DNA from: Coix lacryma-jobi var. lacryma-jobi
Taxonomy: Eukaryota > Streptophyta > Magnoliopsida > Poales > Poaceae
Direction: 5' to 3'
DNA: 64,000 nucleotides
Assembly: GCA_009763385.1 (NCBI GenBank)
Contig: CM019831.1
Location: 81,131,845-81,195,844 of the forward strand
In this document: positions 55,310-64,000 of the stretch, piece after piece
How the letters are laid out: each line of letters begins with the position of its first letter
Position numbering within the stretch: position 1 is the first letter of the stretch
The notes under the pieces: generated by a model
The model's input: only the letters and a program-made list of their open reading frames with translations
Databases searched by the model: none
What the model was told of the DNA's origin: nothing
Program-made: the position numbers and the translations under genes

Positions 55310-56251
55310 TGTTGGTATATATTAACGCACACTCTACTTTATCCGCAAACGCACAGATAAAATCTACCGATGTAGCACTTCACCGGAGTAACCCAGTTTT
55401 AATATCGAACCCAAAGGAACGGATAGTGTTAAGCCTTTAAAGTCTAACCCCTGAGTAGCTAACAAGGACGGAGAATCTAGAAGTATAGAGGGGATCACTA
55501 AGGTTGTCTAATTCCAATTTAAGAGTGATATGTTTATATTATTCTTAGTGGGGAAGTTGCCATAAAAGGTCACAAACAGAGTATGAGTCTTTTATGCAAA
55601 TGTATAATCCTACCGAGCCTACACACGGGTAAGTGGACTATAGAAGAATCAACAAGGCTATAAGAGTCACCCTTGCGAACAACCACTACTACCGGCCTTA
55701 TAGGAGGCATTTATGAGCAATCAAGTCTAAGCACCACGCTTACACTATCCAACCACTCTAACTCTAGAATGACTAGAATTAAAGTACTTAAAAAAGAGTC
55801 ATAAACCTTAAGAATAACAAGAACAATGGTTCAAACTTAAATATAGACGTTGATTACCGAAATAATTGCTGAAACAAGTTGACGATGAACTTGAATCCGT
55901 AGGTACAAGATGAAGAAGTGGATCCGACAGGCCAGAGCTCCTTCTTGATCTCTTCCTCTCTCTCTATCTTCTAATTCTAGTATAAGACTAGGTTCTATAC
56001 CTAAACTAGAGGGGTAACTAGTCTTCTACTTGAAAGCTGGCTCTTGAAGTCTTCTTCTAGGGTTTCTGAATGAGGCATAGACTTTTCTGAAGAGAGACTT
56101 GATCTTCCCTGGGGCCTGGCGGCCTGTTTATATAGCCCTGAGGGATCAACCGCGGCCGTTGGATCAAATCGACTTCACGTAGGGCTGAGATGGATCCTCA
56201 AAGGCGGTGGAGGAAGCTTCCAGAAGACGGAGTCCAGCGGGCCCAGGGGGA

Positions 56252-56284
56252 GACCGACCGGTCTAATGGTGGGACCGGTCGGTC
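56252..56284 (-). promoter_or_regulatory. GACCGACCGGTC module in LTR of element G
   Basis: GACCGACCGGTC (56252-56263) and GACCGGTCGGTC (56273-56284) form an inverted pair upstream (on the sense strand) of TATATAAA (plus-strand 56128-56135). The right LTR has the same pair at 62988-63020. Confidence 0.65.
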
Positions 56285-56960
56285 CCACCTGGCCGCCTCT
56301 CGGGGTGTCCGGCCTCCTGGTGTCCTCTAGATCCTTCTAGAATATTCCTGATGCGTCGGTTCAGCTATCTTCCGTCGCGTTCCTTCCAGGAGAAGTAATC
56401 TGTGCTGGTTTTCTGGTTTTGTCCCTGCAGAATCACAATTCACCAAAACTCATGGAATATTGTCAATTAAAACCCTAAACCTTTATTGGTAATTGAATTC
56501 ATGCCTTTTTCATATTTATTTATCCTTTAATTTTGATAGATAACCAGTGTCAACCACTCCCTCAAGCTTACCTTTTGCTAGTCCCTTAGCAAAACCAAAA
56601 ATTAACAATGGATCAGGAGTAGCTACAATATCTTTACTTCCAACAAGTTTACCTGCTGTTAAACAAAAATTCTCCAAAATATACTTTGTTATTCTTCATG
56701 GGGCTTATTACTTTTACCTTAGATCAGGAGTAATTGAAAGATTAAATGATCAAATCAAGCACTATGTCTCTTGTTCCTTCACTTCACCTTTATCCCGGAG
56801 TTTTAATTAATTTTCGAAAGCATTAATACATGTGTTGTCAAATTAAACAATGGATCCAAAGAGAAAGTCAACCAACCATTGAATAAAGAAGTGCATGTGT
56901 ATGTAAAAATGGAGTCGGATGCTCTTTTGAATATATTCACTCTCTTTTGTTTATCAGAGA

Positions 56961-57167
56961 CATATGGCTATTAGGCTAATTCTACTATCGGGCACGTGCC
57001 CATTTTTTCTGACATTTTTTCTTCTTCAAGGTTCCGGACACTTGTCCCTTTTTATTTCCTTGGGATCTATCTTTTTGAGGTTTCGGACACTTGTCCCTTT
57101 TTATTTCCTCGGATCTTTCTCTCTTTCTCTTTTTTTCTTTCTCTTCTTTTTTTTTAAAAGCCACATG
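56961..57167 (-). other. Candidate structured RNA domain, site 5 (element G 3' region)
   Basis: The arms are CATATGGCT (56961-56969) and AGCCACATG (57159-57167). The single non-Watson-Crick position becomes G-U on the sense RNA strand. Inside are GGGCACGTGCCC (56990-57001) and GGACACTTGTCC at 57036-57047 and 57085-57096. It is colinear with site 3 and 405 bp from the LTR. Confidence 0.6.
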
Positions 57168-57655
57168 CTTCCAATAAACTTCAGAGAGCGTAGCAACAGA
57201 TAATTATGAGCATTTATGTGGAAGATGGATAAAATGTGTAAGTGATCTCAATTCAATGGCATGATAAACTACTCATAGGATCACAAAGCTTAATTTAACT
57301 CAATGCAATTATTAGTCGTGTTTATATTTAGAAATCTTTGGAACTTTAGTGTTGTTTAGAACAAGATAATAGCAGCTCAGATCATCACATGTCATATCCC
57401 AATTACCTAGACCTTAGATTAAGCATTTGCCATCCATATATTTAATTTTATTTTAAGGCATCATTATTAATGAGGAGAACTCATGCTTTGAGGACTAGGT
57501 ACTTGAAAGTAATTAGATAGAGCAACTATTTATCAATTCCATGCAAAAGATTAGAGAGAGAAGGTTCTTCTTTAGTCCTCAACTTCTTAAAACAAACTAG
57601 ACACACTATTTTATTTATTTACTCTAACACACTTTAAGATATAATATAAAAGCTA

Positions 57656-57667
57656 ATAGTAGTAGTA

Positions 57668-57731
<64 letters not shown>
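57656..57731. repeat. (AAT)n microsatellite in element G
   Basis: AGT triplets pass into about 20 AAT triplets. The colinear place in element C (about 37375) lacks it, so it expanded after the two elements diverged. Confidence 0.95.
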
Positions 57732-57732
<1 letters not shown>

Positions 57733-57795
57733 GACATACCTGAATCGCAAAGATAACGGGGGTGCGTCTCCCCAAGCTGGTTCCCTTAATAGCGT

Positions 57796-57904
57796 TGAGC
57801 CTTCATGTGCCCATATATTTTTGTCTCTTTTTTAATTAATGGTGAGCCTTCATGTGCCCACATTTTTTTCTTTTCTTTTTGAAGGTGAGCCTTCATGTGC
57901 TCAC
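57796..57904 (-). other. Three ACATGAAG-loop hairpins in element G
   Basis: TGAGCCTTCATGTGCCCA (57796-57813), GTGAGCCTTCATGTGCCCAC (57842-57861) and GTGAGCCTTCATGTGCTCAC (57885-57904) form stems around a constant loop. The third is perfectly paired, and the second uses one G-U pair on the sense strand. Confidence 0.55.
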
Positions 57905-58641
57905 ATTTTTTTTAATTTGTTTATAGAATAAAAAACTTAAAAGGATAAAGATACTTACGTGGATACATAGGGGTGCCTTCCCCCAAGCTAAATGTTGACA
58001 TAGTCGTTCGATCTTGCAATGTAGCAGACTGGCAGTGGATATGTCCTTCCTCTATTAGAGCTTTGATTGATGTTGATGTTTGTTGAGACAGTGCTCCAAC
58101 AGTGGATGGCGCATTCACTTGCTCGTCAGCTTTTCTTGGCCTTTCAAATCCTATGAAACTCAAATAGACAACAAAACTTGTGGAACAGATTAAGCATTAA
58201 TGGTTGGCCACTCCAGCCTTAGTTGTCCAGAATTTCAGTAAGATCTCTTTGTCAATATTTTTTATTTATATTTTTATGATGCAAGAGAAAATACACAAGA
58301 TGAATGCATGCATATTTATTTTTATTATTATTTATTTTTATGCCACCACGGTGAACATTCCTACGGGTTTTTACACGCCATAGAATTATTCACATGAGGC
58401 TTCATGGTTTATGATGCAGTAAAATATTTTTTATTTTGTTTTCTAATTAAAATATTTGTGAATTAAATATGATGATATAATAAATGGTTATGAATTAAAT
58501 ATGAGAAATATGCAGCAAAGTAAATATAAAGATAACTACCGATTTTTACCTTTTGGCGAAGGTTCAGATATTTAGGTCCGATGAACCGGACCTTCCCTTG
58601 GTTCAGACCTCCCAAGGTATGTCAGACGTTTTGGAAAGTTG

Positions 58642-59060
58642 TTATTGATTGTACCTCTTAGGTGCAGACATTTTCTCCCATACTTTCATGGTCTGAGTAT
58701 TCACTTCCTGTGGTTCACTGTCTTGAAGTTTCTCTCCTTTCTTTTCTGGGACAGTGTCGATAGCTTCTTCTTCGTGATTGGCCTCTCTATTCTTGATAGT
58801 TTGTCTTCTTTGGCTTTGAGAGCGGCATCTTTCACTTCTATTCTTCTTGGGTGCTTCATTAGGCATTTAGTTGATGAAGTTGCATCGTGCCTTTTCTCCA
58901 CGAAAGTGAAAATGGATTTCCTCTTGTAAATGATTGTACTTGTAGCATAGAGGAATGGTCTTCCTAGGATGAGGTGGACGTCATCGTCTTCTCATGTCGA
59001 GGATCAAGAAGTCTGTGGGGACTTCATGACCTCTAATTCTGACTACGACGTCTTCCATCA
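58642..59060 (-). pseudogene. Athila-type protease remnant (element G)
   Basis: Minus-strand frames give VVVRIRGHEVPTDFLILDMR and, after a one-base frame change near 59005, DDVHLILGRPFLYATSTIIY. This is the C-terminal half of a Ty3/gypsy aspartic protease with its ILGRPFL motif. The active-site DTG-like region is not found. A charged tail follows. Confidence 0.65.
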
Positions 59061-60339
59061 TTCTTTCTTGTTTATTCCTCTTGATATGGTGTCACTCATG
59101 TCATTTGTTCGTCCAGCTGTTTGAAGCGAAGCGTTAATTGTGGACGCTGGCAGCATCTTGCTCAGTGTGCATGTTCTTGTAGATCTAGGACCTTCACTCT
59201 GTAGAATTTGGGAGTAACAAACTTCTCCATGTTTTTCTCAAGAGTGTGTCCTGCTCATCAAGACAAGGTAGAGATCAAGTGCATGGGCTCTGTTGGTGGA
59301 AAAACACCAACAGAACCAAAAGTTTTGTTTATTCCCCTCTAACCTTAGGCACAATGCACAAGACAAACTTGTTGTTTATGTGTTCTATTCAATCTTAACA
59401 TGAGTGATAGGATTAGAGGATGAGCATAAAAGTAGCATCTTAAAATATTTAACAGATCAAATTACTTAACCCAAGGAAGGATAATCTATGCATAAAGTGT
59501 TGATCTTTTCATGATTAAGATATATCATCTTCCAAAGGTTAGATGCACAACATTTTAGCTCATTTAGTTAAGACGGTGAGATTCAAGAGAGTAAAGCTAG
59601 GAACAAAGATCAAAGGACTAAACATGTTGAGTTGATTAGGTTGAATCAAGTGAGGTGCAACTTAAACATATTTTGTTCTTTATTTATGTTCAAACTAGAA
59701 TCAAGAAGAAGCTTTTAAGTTGATGGTTACTTATCTTGAAATGTTACTTTGTGATTGAAGAGTGATGTGTCGAACCACCTTGTGGAAGCTTCTCTTGTCT
59801 AGCTGGCTTGTCTTCTCTTGCTCGTCTCACAGTGTGCTTGAGAGGAAGAAGATCACTGTGGAATCATCTTTATAGGTATCGACCTTCCTTCTCTAGTTGT
59901 CGACTTCTCAGTGAAGGCACATTGCTCCTCGAGTATGCTGTCTAGGATCCTCTCTCTTTCTTGTATCAATTTTGTACTATGAGGATGTAAGGACAGTTCT
60001 GCATTCTTCTCTTGTCAACCTTTCTTGCTTTTCTTTAATTATTGTGTTGGCAAGAGACTTGAATTTAGAGCTGCTACTCGAGTGCCTCCATGAGAGTCTT
60101 TTGTCCTATAATGTCACAACTGAGACTTGTCCTCTCAATAGTGTCTGGATGATGGAGATCTTATCGGCTGTTTTTCTTGATTTGCTGGCGCAGGTACTAT
60201 CTCTCCATCTTCTAACTCTTGTGGTGCAGTGGCTTCATCCTTCATGATGCCCTCCTCAATTCTTGGCAGTTGGTTCTCCCTTCGACGCTTCTCTTGGTTC
60301 TCTTTGGCTGCTCATAAGTGATGTAGATGTTGAAGGTGT

Positions 60340-60445
60340 AGCAAAAGATCCAAAAGTTGACTTCTCTAGGTCCGATAAAGATGACAACATTGATGGTGTT
60401 TAAGAACAATCTTCCAAGAATGAGTGGTGGATCATATTCTTCTTC
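60340..60445 (-). pseudogene. Second Athila-type protease remnant (element G)
   Basis: A minus-strand frame reads YDPPLILGRLFLNTINVVIF, another version of the protease ILGRPFL region. Stops lie on both sides. Two protease relics in one element suggest duplication or fusion of elements. Confidence 0.5.
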
Positions 60446-62019
60446 TCAACTGGGACAACATCTAGTGGTTTGTACTGATCAAAGTGGTGAGTAGGAGATC
60501 AATATGTCTTGAAGCTGAATTTCTCCTTCCCCCCTTTGATTGTGAAACACATCTAGACAACAGAATTATCTCTCCCAGGCTGGCTTGTGATGTAGATGGA
60601 CTCCCAATCAACATGTTCATGTGTTTGACTTGTAGATCTATTGTTGTAGTGGTACCATCTTGTCTCCCAAGCTAGCTCTTGATTAGAAAAGAAGGTAACT
60701 CCCCACTTCTTGTCTTGATGTCTTGGATAATGATGATTGCAGGCATAGGTTGTCTCGTACGACGTAAGTTGCATCCTATTTGTCATCAGTGCCCAAGCAA
60801 GACTCAAAGCTAGGCTAGCACCATTTGTGATCTGAGAGTAGGTTTGTGTGTTTATGGTTTGAGTTTTGGATCTTCAATGTTTAGACAAAACCATGGATGA
60901 ACAAAATCTCTCTCATGCGTAATGTTAGTGGACATATACCCGAAGGATTGCAAGAATTTGAAGCATGGGTTATTATCCACAACTTATGTATTTTGCATCT
61001 ATACTAATAAAAAGATGTTTTTAGGATTATCTTAGCATAGACTAGTATTTTATGTGTTGGCTGCACTTTAACATGATTCAAGGCAAAAGATAACTTGCAG
61101 TAGAAGACAAAATAAATAAACTTTGATACTCACAGTTCTTTCATCCATGATGAATGAGCCGAGTCTTCATTGTGCAAGAGTTGTTGAAGTTCATTGTACG
61201 CCTTGCTTCATCTCCAGTGTGAGTTCATCTCCGGACTTTCCCAAATTGATATTGAAAGTTTCCCTGCAGGGGTTAGTCCAACAAAATATCTAGCATCCAC
61301 TATAGCATACTATCGGCTCAAAAATCAACCTAGACACCATGTCTAATTTAATCTAGGAAGACATTTTAACTTAATTGCTTAAATTAAAAGCCTTTGAAAG
61401 CAAGATCACCACTCCTAAACTAGGCACCGTGCTTAATTTAAGAGATGTATGAAAGTACTCCAAACCTAAACATATAATATAGCGAATGAGGGTAGCATGA
61501 AAGTATTATAGAGATTTATTCAGATGGCGATGAAAGAGCATGATGAGCATATCTTAAAGGTAGGGATAACCAACATAGCAACACGGCAAGAGATGCTCTT
61601 AGAAAGTCTATTCCCCAAGCTTGGATTTTGCAAATCAAGATTGGATGAATGTAATTCAATGTTACATGGTGATTGGTTGGACATACCTTGTGTTTGTTGT
61701 TCCTTCGTTCTTTTCTGCTCCGGACCTGGAAAGGTTAGTGACAAGAATACCCGAAGGAATAATTTCATAATTATATTTCTCTGCTCATTACAGAAGGAAG
61801 TGCAGCGGAAAGGTAGGCATAGCTAATAACAAGATGTTATGATAGGGTGTAAGGATTCTACTGGTTATAGCTTGCACTCATGGGGTAGTGATAGATAAGA
61901 GTGGAATTCAAAAACAACATTCATAAGAATGAACACAAAAATGATGAAAAGACTGGGACAAAAGGAAAAGATAAAAGTATGATTACAAGGTTAAACTAAG
62001 ACTTAAGATGATCTACCGT
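60446..62019 (-). other. 5' noncoding interior of element G
   Basis: No gag is recognised between the primer site and the protease relics. Sequence near 61530-61800 matches element C near 39590-39710 and 40495-40640, where Cassandra is inserted in C but absent here. Confidence 0.5.
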
Positions 62020-62037
62020 TCCCCGGCAACGGCGCCA
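62020..62037 (-). other. Primer binding site of element G (tRNA-Asp type)
   Basis: The plus strand reads TCCCCGGCAACGGCGCCA, 8 bp from the LTR end at 62046. Confidence 0.88.
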
Positions 62038-63301
62038 GAAATGCTTGTTGGTATAAATTAACGCACACTCTACTTTATCCGCAAGCGCACAGATAAAATC
62101 TACCGATGTAGCAGTTCACCGGATTAACCAAGTTTTAATATCGAACCCAAAGGAACGGATAGTGTTAAGCCTTTAAAGTCTAACCCCTGAGTTGCTAACA
62201 AGGACGGAGAATCTAGAAGTATAGAGGGGATCACTAAGGTTGTATAATTCCAATTTAAGAGTGATATGTTTATATTATTCTTAGTGTGGAAGTTGCCATA
62301 AAAGGTCACAAATAGAGTATGAGTCTTTTATGCAAATGTATAATCCTACCGAGCGTACAAACGGGTAAGTGGACTATAGAAGAATCAACAAGGCTATAAG
62401 AGTCACCCTTGCGAACAACCACTACTACCGGCCTTATAGGAGGCATTTATGAGCTATCAAGTCTAAGCACCACGCTTACACTATCCAACTACTCTAACTC
62501 TAGAATGACTAGAATTAAAGTACTCAAAAAAGAGTCATAAACCTTAAGAATAACAAGAACAATGGCTCAAACTTAAATATAGACGTTGATTACCGAAACA
62601 ATCGTTGAAACAAGTTGACGATGAACTTGAATCCGCAGGTACAAGATGAAGAAGTGGATCCGACAGGCCGGAACTCCTTCTTGATCTCTTCCTCTCTCTC
62701 TATCTTCTAATTCTAGTATAAGACTAGGTTCTAAACCTAAACTAGAGGGGTAACTAGTCTTCTACTTGAAAGTTGACTCTTGAAGTCCTCTTCTAGGGTT
62801 TCTGAATGAGGCGTAGACTTTTCTGAAGAGAGACTGGATCTTCCCTAAGGCCTGGGGGCCTATTTATATAGCCCTGAGGGATCAACCGTGGCCGTTGGAT
62901 CAAACCGACTTCACGTAGGGCTGAGATGGATCCTCAAAGGCGGTGGAGGAAGCTTCCAGAAGACGGAGTCCAGCGGGCCCAGGGGGAGACCGACCGGTCT
63001 AATGGTGGGATCGGTCGGTCCCACCTGGCCACCTCTCGGGGTGTCCGACCTCCTAGTGTCTTCTGGTGTCCTCTAGATCCTTCTAGAATATTCCTGATGC
63101 ATCGGTTCGGCTATCTTCCATCGGGTTCCTTCCAGGAGAAGTAATCTGTGCGGGTTTTCTGGTTTTGTCCCTGTAGAATCACAATTCACCAAAACTCATG
63201 GAATATTGTCAATTAAATCCCTAAACCTTTATTGGTGATTGAATTCATGCCCTTTTCATATTTATTTATCCTTTAATTTTGATAGATTACCAGTGTCAAC
63301 A

Positions 63302-63608
63302 GTCATCCTTGGACGGTGCCACTCTCATTTTGTTCGTGTGCTAGGGTTAGAGGAGAGAGGGCTCTTGTCCTTGAGATTTTTGCCATCCTAGCTTTGTGTT
63401 GCTAGGAGTGGCTTGTAACCCAATACACGAGTGCTAATACAATTCATCTTGCTGAATCTAGGGATCAAATTCGTGCTCTCTTTTGTGTTGCGATTTTGTT
63501 CTTCGCGTTTCTCATTTTCCCCTCCTTTGCTCATCACGAGATTTCTTGTTTCGAGGGGAGATTTGCAAATCCGTTTGAACCATCTTGTAGTGCTTCGTGA
63601 GAGACATC
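63302..63608 (+). mobile_element. Copia LTR of the E family, continuation
   Basis: After element G, the LTR resumes (for example GCAAATCCGTTTGAA, compare GCGAAATCCGTTTGAA near 22036 in the solo LTR). It is cut at 63608 before the GGACAGTCC array seen in the solo LTR. Confidence 0.65.
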
Positions 63609-64000
63609 TGTAACACCTCTGGTGTTAAGCTAGCATGACATCATTGTCTCATTATGCATAATCATCTCATGAGCATAAAGCATTCACATGTTGCTTTCTT
63701 TTTCATATAAAGTGTCATTTCATGTGTTAATATGCCTATAGACATACAATGATGTACTGTTCTTTGGCTTGTTTTGGAGTGGTTTGGCTTTCCTAATAGT
63801 TTAACCTTGTTGAGAAGTCAAAATGAGGCCATGTTTATGTTGGTCATTTTGGCTAATCAAGTTTCTAAACCCTAGTCAACCCTATGGAGCTTAAGGAGTC
63901 CTTTTGTTTGACTAACTAAAACCTTCTTTATAAAAGCTTTGCATGGCTGAGTGCCCTTAATCAAAAGTGTGTAGCTTTTTGAGTAGAACAAAAGTTGTTT
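63609..64000 (+). mobile_element. Probable start of another LTR retrotransposon
   Basis: TGTAACACCTCTGGTGTTAAG at 63609 looks like a gypsy LTR start and lies exactly where the copia LTR is interrupted. The window ends inside it, so the other end and target duplication cannot be checked. No ORF is present. Confidence 0.45.

Larger units (their letters stand above)
55310..63301 (-). mobile_element. Non-autonomous Athila-type element G
   Basis: LTRs are at 55310-56555 and 62046-63301, the same family as element B. The primer site complement TCCCCGGCAACGGCGCCA is at 62020-62037 and the polypurine tract complement follows 56555. Flanking 5-mers are ACCAT and GTCAT, an imperfect target duplication. 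The 5.5-kb interior has only protease remnants and long noncoding DNA colinear with element C. Confidence 0.88.

Overview
The window is plant nuclear DNA, almost certainly from a grass (Poaceae). It consists entirely of nested transposable elements and I found no intact host gene. The grass assignment rests on the mixture seen: Athila-type Ty3/gypsy elements with a tRNA-Asp-type primer binding site, Sirevirus-like Ty1/copia elements, an En/Spm (CACTA) transposon with grass-style TnpA and TnpD genes, Stowaway-like MITEs, and a complete Cassandra TRIM carrying 5S rRNA sequence. Layered insertions and decayed reading frames suggest old, methylated heterochromatin such as a pericentromere.

Layout. 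1-4167 is the 3' part of Athila-type element A: a third ORF with its own promoter, then 3' noncoding DNA and a 153-bp tandem repeat. 4168-28990 is Athila-type element B: RNase H and integrase remnants, a third ORF with its own promoter, a 3' region and a 3' LTR. B is interrupted twice: by a 1.57-kb LTR derivative (4596-6169, TSD TGTGC) and by an 18-kb CACTA element (8296-26323, TSD AGT). The CACTA element in turn holds a copia solo LTR (20954-23017, TSD CAGTT) and MITEs. 28991-30656 is a copia LTR (F). 30657-34906 plus 49137-50180 is a minus-strand copia element (E), split by Athila-type element C (34912-49131, TSD ATGGT). C carries Cassandra (39713-40478, TSD GGATG) and a gag-only Sirevirus-like element H (41523-47335). 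50181 to about 54330 is Athila-type element D. About 54330-63608 is a copia LTR of the E family, split by non-autonomous Athila-type element G (55310-63301). A further LTR probably starts at 63609.

How the parts relate. The coding genes are remnants of element gag, protease, RNase H, integrase, reverse transcriptase and two CACTA transposase genes, all broken. Nearly every premature stop can be explained by a C-to-T transition on one strand, as expected for deamination of methylated cytosine.

Three non-coding systems stand out. First, five Athila-type 3' regions share a multi-hairpin domain, closed by a CATGGCTAT/ATAGCCATG helix and holding hairpins with constant loops and changing stems. 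It lies about 0.4-0.55 kb from the LTR in all four elements where the LTR is visible. Second, each LTR family has its own GC-rich palindrome array beside its promoter, and in the Athila-type elements the same family palindrome recurs at an internal promoter 90 bp upstream of the third ORF. Third, the E-family copia LTR carries an array of covarying hairpins around a constant GGCCTCA loop. Domain and family names come from recognising motifs by eye; no search was run.
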